Shown here: in pieces, positions 31,742 to 40,774 of the stretch | Layout: every line of letters starts with the position of its first letter | Position numbering within the stretch: position 1 is the stretch's first letter | Assembly: GCF_041438805.1 (NCBI RefSeq) | Contig: NZ_CP109190.1 | Span: 5,828,001 to 5,892,000, forward strand | Direction: 5' to 3' | DNA from: Streptomyces sp. NBC_01707 | GTDB lineage: Bacteria > Actinomycetota > Actinomycetes > Streptomycetales > Streptomycetaceae | DNA length: 64,000 bases | Translations under genes and position numbers: made by a program | The notes under the pieces: model-generated | Databases searched by the model: none | What the model was told of the DNA's origin: nothing | The model's input: only the letters and a program-made list of their open reading frames with translations

Positions 31742-33496
31742 GTGCCGCACACCGACCCGATCCCCGCCGACCCGGCCCCCGACGCCGGTGCCTCGTCCGC
31801 CGCCGACCGCATCGAGGCGGCGCTGACCGGGCCCGGAGCCCCGTTCGCCGTCGTACGGTTGCAGGACGGCCCGCAGGCCGGGGTGCTCGTGTATGCGGAC
31901 GGGCCCAGAACCCTCCGCGAATTCGTTGAGACCACCTGGGCCTTCGGGGACCAGCCGTTCCTGATCGCCGCCGAGGGCAGCTACTCGTACGCGGAGTTCT
32001 TCGCCGCCGCGTCCGCGCTGGCGTGCCGGCTGACCGAGGTGTACGGGCTCCGCCCCGGAGACCGGGCCGTCGTCGCGATGCGCAACCACCCCGAGTGGCA
32101 GATCGCCTTCTGGGCCGCGCAGTTGGCCGGTCTCGTCGCCGTACCGCTCAACGCCTGGTGGACCGAGGACGAGTTCACGTACGCGCTCGACGACTGCGGA
32201 CCGAGGGTGCTGCTGGTGGACGGGGAGCGGCTGCCTCGCGTCTCCGCGTGGGCGGAGAAGACCGAGGCGCGCCTGGTCGTCTTCCACGGCCGGGCCGGCG
32301 AGGTTCCGCAGGGGGCCGAGCGGTACGAGGACCTGCCCGCGCCCGACCCGCTCGCCGCACCGCCCGAGGTCGAGATCCGCCCCGAGGACTATGCGACGAT
32401 CATCTACACCTCGGGCACCACCGGGCGGCCCAAGGGCGCCGTCGCCACCCACCTCGCCCAGGTGGGCGCAGCACTCAACCCGCGGTTCCACGCGACCGCT
32501 TCCGCACTCCGCCGCGGGATCATCCCGGGACAGGGGCCCGCGCCGGTCACCCTGATGACCTTTCCGTTCTTCCATGTCGCCGCGTTCACCTCCTTCTACT
32601 CGGCGATGGCGGCGGGCGGTGCGCTCGTGCTCATGCGGAAGTGGGACGTCGAGGAGGCGCTGCGGCTGATCCGTGAGCACGGCGTCACGCACTACGCCGG
32701 TGTCCCGGCCACCGCCCTCGAGCTCCTCGCCGCCGCCGAGCGGGCGGGGGACGAACTGGCGAGCCTCCAGATGCTGAACACCGGCGGGGCGGCCGCTCCG
32801 CCCGACCTGGTGGGGCGGCTCACCGCCCGCTTCGGTGAGCGGATCGAGCCGCGCAACGGCTACGGTCTGACCGAGACCTGCGGCGGCGTCCTGGCGAACT
32901 TCGGCGCCGACTACCGGCTGCACCCGGGCAGCGTCGGCCGACCGACCCCCACCACCGAGGTACGGATCGCCGGTCCGGCGGGTGAGGCGCTGCCCGAGGG
33001 CGAGGTCGGCGAGCTGTGGCTGCGCGGCCAGTCACTGGTCCGCGGCTACTGGCGGGACGAGGCGGCGACGGCAGAGGCGTTCACCGACGGATGGTTCCGG
33101 ACCGGCGATCTCGCGCTGGTGCGTGACGGGCGGGTCAGCGTCGTGGACCGGCTCAAGGACATGGTGATCCGTGGCGGTGAGAACGTGTACTGCGTGGAGG
33201 TCGAGGCCGTGCTCCACGATCACCCGGACGTCGAGGACGCGGCAGTGCTGGGCGTGGCGCACCCGGTCCTCGGTGAGGAGGTCGCCGCGGTCGTCCGGCT
33301 TCGGCCCGGTGCCACCGTCACGCCCGACGAGCTGCGGGCGCACGTCGGGCGGACCCTGGCTGCGTTCAAGGTTCCGGCCCATGTCCTCGTACGCGAGGAA
33401 CCGCTTCCGCGGAACCCGACCGGGAAGATCCTCAAGCGTGAGCTGCGCGGGCCGGTCGACGACGAGGTGCGGGGGAGGGGGACGAAGAGCGGGTAG
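31742..33496 (+). CDS. Acyl-CoA synthetase (AMP-forming, ANL superfamily)
   Basis: 584 residues from GTG 31742 with gagagg upstream. It has the phosphate-binding loop IIYTSGTTGRPKGAVA (about 218-233), GYGLTETCGG (A5 motif), WFRTGDLALV (A7/A8 hinge region) and the catalytic lysine in NPTGKILKREL near the C-terminus. It activates a carboxylic acid with ATP to the acyl-adenylate and then forms the CoA thioester. The chain length or ring type of the substrate cannot be read. It is a single chromosomal gene next to the tRNA integration site, convergent with the metalloprotease gene. A palindrome near the start suggests repression. Confidence 0.9.
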   Translation: MPHTDPIPADPAPDAGASSAADRIEAALTGPGAPFAVVRLQDGPQAGVLVYADGPRTLREFVETTWAFGDQPFLIAAEGSYSYAEFFAAASALACRLTEVYGLRPGDRAVVAMRNHPEWQIAFWAAQLAGLVAVPLNAWWTEDEFTYALDDCGPRVLLVDGERLPRVSAWAEKTEARLVVFHGRAGEVPQGAERYEDLPAPDPLAAPPEVEIRPEDYATIIYTSGTTGRPKGAVATHLAQVGAALNPRFHATASALRRGIIPGQGPAPVTLMTFPFFHVAAFTSFYSAMAAGGALVLMRKWDVEEALRLIREHGVTHYAGVPATALELLAAAERAGDELASLQMLNTGGAAAPPDLVGRLTARFGERIEPRNGYGLTETCGGVLANFGADYRLHPGSVGRPTPTTEVRIAGPAGEALPEGEVGELWLRGQSLVRGYWRDEAATAEAFTDGWFRTGDLALVRDGRVSVVDRLKDMVIRGGENVYCVEVEAVLHDHPDVEDAAVLGVAHPVLGEEVAAVVRLRPGATVTPDELRAHVGRTLAAFKVPAHVLVREEPLPRNPTGKILKRELRGPVDDEVRGRGTKSG

Positions 33497-33511
33497 CGGG
33501 GAGGGGCGTGA

Positions 33512-34789
33512 TCAGGAGCGGGTGATGCGGACCCGGTAGTTGCCCTTGGAGTCCTTGTCGACCACCGATATGCGTATCCCGTCCGCCGCGTTGGTGAACG
33601 TCTGGCCGGGCTGGAACGGGGCGTCGGACAGCTCGGCCTGCACGTTGGGGGACCGTGTGCAGCCTCTGCTGCCCTTGGTGCTGTCCGCGACGGTGATCGG
33701 CCCCAGGCCGGTGTCCACGTCGGAGCGCACCTTGTAGATGAGTACACCGGGCCTGCAGACCGCCCGGTCGTTGCCCGCCTGGGTCCGTACCTCCACCGCG
33801 TAGCCCGACTCCGCGCTGAGCGGCACGAAGGCCAGTTTCAGGCCGCCCCGGGCGGCCAGCGGCCCGAGGATGCGGTCGGTGGTGCCGGGTTTGGAGGCGC
33901 AGCTGATCTGTTTGCCGTCGAGCCAGCCGAGCTTCCACTTGTGCCAGCCGAGCAGATCGTTGTTGGCCCCCCAGTCCTCGGACATGATGTCCCAGTGCCC
34001 GACCGAGCCGCCGCCCTCCATGGTGTAGAGGTCGGGCAGGCCGAAGACATGGCTGTTCTCGTGCGGCAGGACGCGGTAGCCGTTCTGTGCGTACGACCCG
34101 GAGCCGTCGTCCTGCCGGCTGTAGATGAAGGACGTGTTGGCGAGCGGGACGCCGTCCGCGAGCGGGGCGTCGGCATTGCCGGAAAAGGTCACGGACAACA
34201 CGGTGTCCAGTGCGGAGGGTCCGGCGTTCGGTGTGACCAGGACATTGACCAGGTCGTACTCCCTGAAGTCCACCTTCGGGTCGGCTATGGCCACGAGGTC
34301 CTGGACCAGACGGCGGTAGCCCGGCTCGTACGGTGAGCCGCGCTCTATCCCGTACGCCGAGAACGGCAGCGGCATCCGCAGCCAGCTCTTCACGGGGGTT
34401 TCGGGCCGGTAGATGAGCCGGCCGTACGAACTGGTCCGGAACCAGGCGGTGGTCTGCGGGAAGAATTCACCGAACCGGTCCATCGCCGACCCGGGTCCCG
34501 GTGCGTCCGGGAAGTCGATCATCAGGTTGAGCGCGTGCACCTCGCCGGTGGACCGGGAGTAGCCGGTCGGGGTCGGCATCCCCTCCGACATCTGTACGCC
34601 CATCGTCGCGGATATCCGGCACGGTCCCAGCCCTGCCTCGTCAGCGGTGGCCACCGGTCCGGCGGTGGCGTGGCCGGGGAGGGAGAGCGTGCTGCTGGCC
34701 GAGGCTGTGGCGGCGATGACCAGTGTGGTCGCCCCGGCGAGTGCGAGGGTGCGGCGGCGGCTGGGTATCCGGTGGCGGGGCTGCTGCAT
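33512..34789 (-). CDS. Secreted M6-family-like metalloprotease
   Basis: 425 residues from ATG 34789, preceded by ggaaggcga. The N-terminus is a signal peptide: RHRIPSRRRTLALAG, then a hydrophobic stretch TTLVIAATASASSTL and Ala-rich cleavage region. The catalytic zinc motif HENSH (HExxH) stands in RVLPHENSHVFGLPDLY, followed by MSEDWGANNDLLGWHKWKLGW, as in M6 (immune inhibitor A-like) peptidases. The C-terminus has strand-rich segments without an obvious cell-wall anchor. It would act outside the cell on proteins. It is transcribed divergently from a TetR gene, with a CRP-like palindrome in between. Confidence 0.85.
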   Translation of the reverse strand: MQQPRHRIPSRRRTLALAGATTLVIAATASASSTLSLPGHATAGPVATADEAGLGPCRISATMGVQMSEGMPTPTGYSRSTGEVHALNLMIDFPDAPGPGSAMDRFGEFFPQTTAWFRTSSYGRLIYRPETPVKSWLRMPLPFSAYGIERGSPYEPGYRRLVQDLVAIADPKVDFREYDLVNVLVTPNAGPSALDTVLSVTFSGNADAPLADGVPLANTSFIYSRQDDGSGSYAQNGYRVLPHENSHVFGLPDLYTMEGGGSVGHWDIMSEDWGANNDLLGWHKWKLGWLDGKQISCASKPGTTDRILGPLAARGGLKLAFVPLSAESGYAVEVRTQAGNDRAVCRPGVLIYKVRSDVDTGLGPITVADSTKGSRGCTRSPNVQAELSDAPFQPGQTFTNAADGIRISVVDKDSKGNYRVRITRS

Positions 34790-34914
34790 AGAGTCGCCTT
34801 CCGGGGGTCCGCGGCAGCCGACGGGCCCTGGCTGCGCTCTGCTGATCACCCTCTGGCGGCCGGTGCGTGGCCGCGCGTTGGGTGCGCCGATCGGTGGATT
34901 CTCCGTCCGGGTGA

Positions 34915-34930
34915 TGTGACGCAGGTCACA
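34915..34930. promoter_or_regulatory. Perfect CRP-type palindrome TGTGA-N6-TCACA
   Basis: tgtga (34915-34919), six bases cgcagg, then tcaca (34926-34930), within the perfect repeat gatgtgac/gtcacatc (34913-34932). It lies between the divergent metalloprotease and tetR genes. The match to the Crp consensus, also used by Streptomyces Crp, is exact. Confidence 0.55.
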
Positions 34931-35074
34931 TCTGGGATGGGAAATAACCGGGGACCGAATCCCCGTTTGAACCCGTGTCCCCGCGAAACGGGGAGGCGCT
35001 CCCCGGTTGCACGTATCCGGGGCGCCGCAGGAGCCAACAGGAGCAGCAAGAGCCGGAAGGGAAGGGCTGCCGTC

Positions 35075-35755
35075 GTGGAGACCGTCACTCGCATCGCCGC
35101 CGACACCGACATCGACACCGGGACGGCGCCGCGCCGCACGCCCCGCCCGCGGGCGGACGCGCTGCGCAACCGGGAGCGGATCGTGGCGGCGGCGCGCGAG
35201 ATGTTCGTCGAGTTCGGGCCGGACGTGCCGCTCGACGAGGTCGCCCGCCGCGCGGGTGTCGGCAATGCCACGCTCTACCGGAACTTCCCCGACCGGGCCG
35301 CGCTGACCCATGAGGTCGTTCTCTCCGTCACCTCCCGCACCACCGACCGTGCGGACGAGGCGGCGGCCGAGGAGGGCGACCCGTTCGCTGCGCTCAGCCG
35401 CTTCGTCCACGCGGCGGCCGACGAACGCGTCGGGGCACTCTGCCCGATGCTGTCCGGCGGCTTCGACAAGGACCATCCCGAACTGCTCGCCGAGCGTCGC
35501 CGCCTCGAAGAGGCCGTCGAAGGGCTCGTGGCGCGCGCCATGTCCGCGGGGCGCCTGCGCACCGACATCGCCGTCGGTGACGTACTGGTCGGCCTCTCCC
35601 AGCTCACCCGGCCGTTGCCAGGCATCGCGTGCCTGGACATCGACCGGTTCACCCACCGTCACATCCAGCTGTTCCTGGACGGCCTCGAGGCTCCGGCCCG
35701 GTCCGAACTGCCCGGTACGGCGGCAACCTTGGAGGATCTGCGGCGCCGGCCATGA
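35075..35755 (+). CDS. TetR-family transcriptional regulator
   Basis: 226 residues from GTG 35075 with ggaagggaagggc upstream. The N-terminal HTH domain is clear: LRNRERIVAAAREMFVEFG, then EVARRAGVGNATLYRNFPDR. The C-terminal ligand domain (about 85-215) is helical and not specific. It lies upstream of and co-oriented with a DHA2-type MFS exporter gene (218-base gap) and divergent from the metalloprotease gene. The most likely role is ligand-responsive repression of the exporter. Confidence 0.9.
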   Translation: METVTRIAADTDIDTGTAPRRTPRPRADALRNRERIVAAAREMFVEFGPDVPLDEVARRAGVGNATLYRNFPDRAALTHEVVLSVTSRTTDRADEAAAEEGDPFAALSRFVHAAADERVGALCPMLSGGFDKDHPELLAERRRLEEAVEGLVARAMSAGRLRTDIAVGDVLVGLSQLTRPLPGIACLDIDRFTHRHIQLFLDGLEAPARSELPGTAATLEDLRRRP

Positions 35756-35973
35756 GGCCCGTGCCGGGCTGCTGAAGCAGACGCCGTCCGGCTGCGTGTC
35801 CGACGCGCCCTCACCACCCCCAGCTCACGACTGACCTCACGTCCACTCCCACTTCTTCCAGCTCCCTCCCTTCGCACTTCTCACCCTCACCGTTCACCGG
35901 CCGGGACGTTCTGCGTTCACGGTCACGGTTCACGACCCTTCGCGTCCACGCGCGTCCTTAGGTGGCTACTTCC
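35756..35973. other. C-rich, G-poor leader upstream of the MFS gene
   Basis: No gene. About 85 bases from 35806 are nearly free of G and rich in C/T, followed by repeated gttcac/ggttcac words (35893-35935). This could hold the promoter and a TetR operator, or act as a Rho-loading leader. Confidence 0.4.
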
Positions 35974-37506
35974 ATGTCAAAAACAGCTGATCCACGACTT
36001 CCTGACCCCAGCCGCTGGAAAGCGCTGGCCTTCATCGCACTCGCGCAGCTGATGGTGGTGCTCGATGCCACGATCGTGAATATCGCGCTGCCGCACGCAC
36101 AGACGGCCCTGGGCATCACCGATGCCAACAAGCAGTGGGTCATCACGGCCTACGCCCTCGCCTTCGGCGGACTGCTGCTCTTCGGTGGCCGGATCGCCGA
36201 CCTGTGGGGCCGTAAGCGCACCTTCGTCGTCGGCCTGATCGGCTTCGCGCTGGCCTCCGCGCTCGGTGGCGCGGCCCAGAACCAGGGCATGCTGTTCGGC
36301 TCACGCGCGCTCCAGGGTGTCTTCGGTGCCCTGCTCGCCCCGGCCGCGCTCTCGCTGCTCGCCGTGATGTTCACCGATGCCAAGGAGCGCGCCAAGGCGT
36401 TCGGTATCTACGGTGCGATCGCCGGTGGTGGTGGCGCCGTCGGCCTGATCCTCGGTGGCTTCCTCACCCAGACGCTGAACTGGCGCTGGACGTTCTTCGT
36501 CAACATCCCGTTCGCCGTCATCGCGGCCGCGGGTGCGTACTTCGTGATCCGCGAGCCGGTCGGCAGCCGTAACCGCTCGTCGCTCGACATCCCCGGCGTG
36601 GTGCTCTCCGCACTGGGTCTGGTCTCGCTGGTGTACGGATTCACCCGCGCCGAGTCCAGCGGCTGGTCGGACCCGCTGACCATCGGCATGTTCGTCGCGT
36701 CCGGTGTGCTGCTCCTGTCGTTCGTCCTGACCGAGGCCAGGGTCAAGTCGCCGCTGCTGCCGCTGCGCGTCGTGATGGACCGCAACCGCGGCGGTGTCTA
36801 CCTCTCGCTGGGGCTGGCCATCATCGCGATGTTCGGGCTCTTCCTCTTCCTGACGTACTACCTGCAGGTCGTGAGGGGCTACTCGCCGATCCGGACAGGG
36901 TTCGCCTTCCTCCCGATGATCGCGGGCATGATCACCGGATCGACGCAGATCGGCGCCCGGCTGATGACGCGGGTCCCGGCTCGCAAGCTGATGGGCCCGG
37001 GCTTCCTGGCCGCAGCCGTGGGCATGCTGCTGCTGACGCAGCTGGAGATCGGTTCCTCCTACCCGGCACTGATCCTCCCGGCGCAGCTCCTGCTGGGTCT
37101 GGGCATGGGTACGGCGTTCATGCCGGCCATGTCGCTGGCCACGCACGGGGTCGAGCCGCGGGACTCGGGTGTGGCGTCCGCGATGGTCAACACCTCGCAG
37201 CAGGTGGGTGGCGCGATCGGTACGGCGCTGCTGAACACGATCGCCGCCTCGGCCGCCACGGCGTACGCCACCTCGCACGCCGCGCTGGCCGCCACGGACC
37301 CGAAGCTGCTGAAGCTCCAGTCGATGGTGCACGGCTTCACGGGAGCCATCTGGTGGGCGGTCGGCATCCTGGTGGTGGCGTCCGCGATCGCGGTGACGTT
37401 CATCAACGCCGGACGTCCTTCGGCGACCACGGTGAACTCGGGTTCCGGCTCGGGGGATGCCGACGGGGTCGAGGACGAGTTCAAGGTCCCGGTTGTCGCG
37501 CACTGA
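35974..37506 (+). CDS. MFS drug:H+ antiporter, DHA2 (14 TMS) family
   Basis: About 510 residues from ATG 35974 (aggtgg 8 bases upstream; GTG 35962 is also in frame). The DHA2 pattern is clear: LMVVLDATIVNIALP (motif D1 region), GGRIADLWGRKRTF (motif A), SRALQGVFGALLAPAALSLL and GAIAGGGGAVGLILGGFLTQ (motif C), plus 14 hydrophobic helices. The C-terminus is polar and short. It would export hydrophobic or cationic compounds using the proton gradient. The TetR gene before it probably controls it. A strong terminator follows at 37550. Confidence 0.92.
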   Translation: MSKTADPRLPDPSRWKALAFIALAQLMVVLDATIVNIALPHAQTALGITDANKQWVITAYALAFGGLLLFGGRIADLWGRKRTFVVGLIGFALASALGGAAQNQGMLFGSRALQGVFGALLAPAALSLLAVMFTDAKERAKAFGIYGAIAGGGGAVGLILGGFLTQTLNWRWTFFVNIPFAVIAAAGAYFVIREPVGSRNRSSLDIPGVVLSALGLVSLVYGFTRAESSGWSDPLTIGMFVASGVLLLSFVLTEARVKSPLLPLRVVMDRNRGGVYLSLGLAIIAMFGLFLFLTYYLQVVRGYSPIRTGFAFLPMIAGMITGSTQIGARLMTRVPARKLMGPGFLAAAVGMLLLTQLEIGSSYPALILPAQLLLGLGMGTAFMPAMSLATHGVEPRDSGVASAMVNTSQQVGGAIGTALLNTIAASAATAYATSHAALAATDPKLLKLQSMVHGFTGAIWWAVGILVVASAIAVTFINAGRPSATTVNSGSGSGDADGVEDEFKVPVVAH

Positions 37507-37549
37507 CGACGGACGCGCGGCGTGGAGTCACATGAAGTGACGTGAACAT

Positions 37550-37590
37550 GGGTCTGCCCCGGTTCCGCTCGGCGGAGCCGGGGCAGACCC
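37550..37590. terminator. Bidirectional terminator between MFS and MarR genes
   Basis: Perfect 13-bp stem gggtctgccccgg (37550-37562) with ccggggcagaccc (37578-37590), and an inner tccgc/gcgga pairing. It lies between convergent genes ending at 37506 and 37623, so it can serve both. Confidence 0.85.
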
Positions 37591-37622
37591 GCGTCCGTAC
37601 GCGGTGCGTGGGCAGGAGACCC

Positions 37623-38135
37623 CTAGCGCAGCCAGGGCAGGTCCGCGTCCGTGCCGTCCGGCTCCAGTCCGGTGGCGATGACCTGCATGATCTCGCCGAA
37701 GGAGCGCAGCTGCTCGGGGGTGAGCCGGTCGAACATCGCCTGGCGTACGGCACGCACATGACCCGGCGCGGACCGGCGGAGCATCTCGTAACCCTCGTCG
37801 GTGAGGACCGCGTTCTGTCCGCGCTTGTCGGAAGGGCAGTCCTCCCGGCGCACCCAGCCGTTGCGTTCCAGCCGGGCGACGGCGTGCGAGAGCCGGGAGC
37901 GGGTGATCTTGACGTCCTTGGCCAGCTGGGTCATCCGCATCTGACGCCGGGGCGCCTGGGCGAGCTGGACGAGCAGCCCGTAGTAGATGTGCGGCATGCC
38001 GGCGTCGCGCTGCAACTGGCGGTCGAGGTGGTCCTCCAGGAGCGTGGTGGCCTGGAGATAGGCGCGCCAGACGCTCTGCTCTTCGTCGGAGAGCCAGGGC
38101 GGCCCGCCGGTGGATGCCGTGGTCATGGACTCCAC
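37623..38135 (-). CDS. MarR-family transcriptional regulator
   Basis: 170 residues. A winged-helix MarR fold: GLLVQLAQAPRRQMRMTQLA, DVKITRSRLSHAVARLERNG (recognition helix), WVRREDCPSDKRGQNAVLTD (wing). It is divergent from a LigB-type dioxygenase gene with 151 bases between, containing a 14-bp palindrome that is a good operator candidate. MarR proteins of this kind often respond to phenolic compounds; a link to aromatic-ring dioxygenase substrates is inferred from the arrangement. Confidence 0.92.
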   Translation of the reverse strand: MESMTTASTGGPPWLSDEEQSVWRAYLQATTLLEDHLDRQLQRDAGMPHIYYGLLVQLAQAPRRQMRMTQLAKDVKITRSRLSHAVARLERNGWVRREDCPSDKRGQNAVLTDEGYEMLRRSAPGHVRAVRQAMFDRLTPEQLRSFGEIMQVIATGLEPDGTDADLPWLR

Positions 38136-38193
38136 TGTACGACCTTTTCTTGAAAGTTGAACTAGATAGGGCTAAGGTCTCCGTAGATGGGAA

Positions 38194-38207
38194 CTTGAAG
38201 CTTCAAG
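38194..38207. promoter_or_regulatory. 14-bp palindrome, MarR operator candidate
   Basis: cttgaagcttcaag is a perfect palindrome, 58 bases upstream of the MarR start and 80 bases upstream of the dioxygenase start. Similar gaagctt words follow at 38207-38240 and ttcttgaaagttgaac lies at 38149-38164. Confidence 0.6.
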
Positions 38208-38286
38208 AAGCTTCGAGCTTCGGAGCTCAGGAGCTTCGAAGGCCCCGTAGAAGATCTGTCTTCAGTAGCAGTGGATGGGGAGTGCC

Positions 38287-39069
38287 ATGACTGTCACCGC
38301 GGAGCGGATGCCCGCCCTCTATCTTTCCCACGGTGCGCCGCCGCTGGCCGACGACCCGGTGTGGCCGGGCCAGCTGGCCGCATGGTCCGCCGGCCTGCCC
38401 CGCCCCACCGCGATCCTCATGGCCTCCGCCCACTGGGAGGAGGCCCCGCTCGCCCTGGGCGCGACCGAGACCGTCCCGCTCGTCTACGACTTCTGGGGCT
38501 TCCCCGAGCACTACTACCAGGTGCGGTACGCGGCCCCGGGGGCGCCGCAGCTGGCGGAGAACGTACGCAAGCTGCTGCGCGGCGCCGGTACACCGGTCCA
38601 GGACATCCCGGACCGCGGGCTCGACCACGGGGCGTACGTCCCGCTGGTGGAGATGTTCCCGGGCGCCGACATCCCCGTACTCCAGATCTCCTTGCCGACG
38701 CTGGACCCGCAGAAGCTGATGGACATCGGACGCAAGCTCGCGCCGCTGCGCGACGAGGGCGTACTGATCGTCGGCAGCGGCTTCTTCACCCACAACCTCG
38801 CCGCACTGCGGCACACAGGCGGCGGCAACCCCGCCTGGTCGGTGGAGTTCGACGACTGGGGACACCGGGCGCTGCAGGCGCAGGACATCGACGCGCTGCT
38901 CGACTTCGAGCACAAGTCCCCGGCGGGCCGGCTGGCCCATCCGCGCACCGAGCACTTCGCGCCGCTCTTCGTGACGCTGGGCGCCTCGGAGGGAGAGCTG
39001 GACCAGGGGCGCAGCATCATCGACGGGTTCTGGATGGGGCTCGCGAAGCGATCGGTGCAGTTCGGCTGA
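38287..39069 (+). CDS. DODA-type extradiol ring-opening dioxygenase (LigB superfamily)
   Basis: 260 residues from ATG 38287 (tggggagtgcc upstream). Metal and catalytic residues of the family are visible: LSHGAPPL (first His), ASAHWEEAP (second His), RGLDHGAYVPL (catalytic His) and GSGFFTHNL. Such enzymes use Fe(II) or Zn(II); family members open catechol-type rings or act on DOPA-like substrates. The substrate here is unknown. It is divergent from marR, which probably represses it. It ends 4 bases before the convergent questin-oxidase-like gene. Confidence 0.9.
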   Translation: MTVTAERMPALYLSHGAPPLADDPVWPGQLAAWSAGLPRPTAILMASAHWEEAPLALGATETVPLVYDFWGFPEHYYQVRYAAPGAPQLAENVRKLLRGAGTPVQDIPDRGLDHGAYVPLVEMFPGADIPVLQISLPTLDPQKLMDIGRKLAPLRDEGVLIVGSGFFTHNLAALRHTGGGNPAWSVEFDDWGHRALQAQDIDALLDFEHKSPAGRLAHPRTEHFAPLFVTLGASEGELDQGRSIIDGFWMGLAKRSVQFG

Positions 39070-39073
39070 GTGG

Positions 39074-40153
39074 TCAGAGGGCCGGCGGGTTCAGCTCGAT
39101 CGAGCGGAGCGCGGCGGCCAGGGCCGTCGTGTCACCGACATCCAGTGCGGTGTCGGTGAACTTGATCGTGTGGTCGTCGCCGTGCGCCGCCGCCCGCGCG
39201 AAGATCTCGTCCGCGGAGACCGCCGACGGCGATGCGGCGCAGGGAACGGGGTCGGCGGGGCTGTACGCGGCGGTGACCGCGGCGCTCGCGGCCCAGGCCG
39301 CGGCCAGGCTCTGTCCCCACAGTTCACGGGGGAGAGCGGGCAGCGTACGCAGCACGGCGTTGGGTGCGGTCGCGGCGTGCACCAGCATGATCGGTGCGCC
39401 GTGGCCGTGGGTGGCGTAGCGGTGGGTCGCGGCCCTGACCAGCTCCGCCAGCCGGGCGCGCGCCACGTCCGGGTCGTCGGCGAACTGCTGCGGCCACAGC
39501 GGGAACTCGGTGAGCTGCGCCAGCCGGTCGCGTATCCCGCCACTCTGGTCGGCCACCGGCGGTACGGCGTCCAGCGCGGCCGCGGCACTCGGCGCGGGCA
39601 CGAGCGAGGCCGGTGGGTGCAGCGCGGGCAGCGGCTGGTGGCGGGCGGCCCAGTAGCCGAGGCCGTGCGCGAGCTCGGCTTTCCGGGGGGCGTTCGCTTC
39701 CCCGTCGAGCAGGGTGCGCACGGCGTGGCCGACCCGGATCACGGGGTGGGTGGCGCCCGCGGCGATGCCAGGCAGCAGCCGCGGCCACCACTCGGTGAGG
39801 ACGTCCTGCCAGGGGCGCCCGGCAATCTCCCGCTCGAAGTACGTCGTCCAGTCGGCGATCCTGCGCGGGTCGCCCAGGGCCTCGTGCCAGTTCTCCGCGG
39901 TGACCCGGGCCGCGGGGGCCGGCATGTCCTCCAGCTTGTGGCTGTAGTGGTCGAGCCAACGGTGGACGGCCGGTGCCTGGCCGTGCCGTACGAGCGCCTC
40001 GACGGCCATCGGGCCGTGGTTGCTCAGCCAGCCGTTCCGCTCGGGGCCCGCGGCGTGGAGCCGCTCCAGCGCCTCGTCGAGCGCGCCGGTGGTGTCGCCC
40101 GGTGCAGTGCCCGGTGCGCCTGTGGCGTCTTTCCTGCCTGTCGTGTCGGTCAT
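39074..40153 (-). CDS. Questin-oxidase-like (DUF4243) protein
   Basis: 359 residues. Family-like segments: GPERNGWLSNHGPMAVEALV near residue 35, HRWLDHYSHKLEDMP, FEREIAGRPWQDVLTEWWPR and LPGIAAGATHPVIRVGHAVR. These conserved His-containing helices characterise questin oxidase-like proteins, in which fungal members carry out Baeyer-Villiger-type anthraquinone ring cleavage; the bacterial role is unknown. No flavin motif is visible. It lies convergent with the LigB-type dioxygenase, a tempting but unproven association with aromatic polyketide metabolism. Confidence 0.85.
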   Translation of the reverse strand: MTDTTGRKDATGAPGTAPGDTTGALDEALERLHAAGPERNGWLSNHGPMAVEALVRHGQAPAVHRWLDHYSHKLEDMPAPAARVTAENWHEALGDPRRIADWTTYFEREIAGRPWQDVLTEWWPRLLPGIAAGATHPVIRVGHAVRTLLDGEANAPRKAELAHGLGYWAARHQPLPALHPPASLVPAPSAAAALDAVPPVADQSGGIRDRLAQLTEFPLWPQQFADDPDVARARLAELVRAATHRYATHGHGAPIMLVHAATAPNAVLRTLPALPRELWGQSLAAAWAASAAVTAAYSPADPVPCAASPSAVSADEIFARAAAHGDDHTIKFTDTALDVGDTTALAAALRSIELNPPAL

Positions 40154-40225
40154 GCCGGAACACGCTAGGCGCGGGGCCCGTCGCCCGTAACGGGCTGCAG
40201 ACCTACGCCACGACCCCGCCGGGGC

Positions 40226-40774
40226 CTAGGTCTCCGGGCCCAGAGGCTTCTCGTACCAGGCCACGTCCCAGTACCTGCCGAACTTCCGGCCCACCTCGGC
40301 GTACGTACCGACATGGCGGAAGCCGAATCGCTCGTGCAACCGCACCGAGGCGTCGTTGGGCAGGGCGATGCCCGCGTACGCGCGATGGAGATCCTCGTCA
40401 GCGAGGGCCTCGAAGAGCGACTCGTACAGGAGTGTGCCGATGCCCTGGCCGGCGGCCTGCGGTGTGCAGTACACGCTCACCTCCACCGACGTGGCGTACG
40501 CCGCCTTGGGGCGGAAGGCGCTGCTGGTCGCGTAGCCGAGCACCGACGCGGGGCCGACAATGCGGACATCCTGAGCAACCTGAAGACGGTGCGGACCGTC
40601 TTCAGGGTGAGAGAGCAGCCACGGCATCCGCTGTTCGGGTGTGAAGGGGACGGTGTCGAATGTGAGCGCAGTCTCACGAACGTAATGGTTGTAGATGCCG
40701 GTGAGGGCCGCCAGATCGCCCGCGACGCCTGGTCTGACCTGCACCTCTGTACGGAGTCCCGGGGTTTCCGGCAT
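40226..40774 (-). CDS. GNAT acetyltransferase, phosphinothricin-acetyltransferase-like
   Basis: 182 residues from ATG 40774 with ggggaggg upstream; the frame is open further but the start matches the family. Motifs: IYNHYVRETALTFDTVPFTP, SVEVSVYCTPQAAGQGIGTL (acetyl-CoA loop Q-x-x-G-x-G) and NDASVRLHERFGFRHVGTY. These are those of PAT/YncA-type enzymes that acetylate amino-group-bearing small molecules such as phosphinothricin or methionine sulfoximine. The actual substrate here is not known. It is divergent from the hrdD-type sigma factor gene. Confidence 0.9.
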   Translation of the reverse strand: MPETPGLRTEVQVRPGVAGDLAALTGIYNHYVRETALTFDTVPFTPEQRMPWLLSHPEDGPHRLQVAQDVRIVGPASVLGYATSSAFRPKAAYATSVEVSVYCTPQAAGQGIGTLLYESLFEALADEDLHRAYAGIALPNDASVRLHERFGFRHVGTYAEVGRKFGRYWDVAWYEKPLGPET

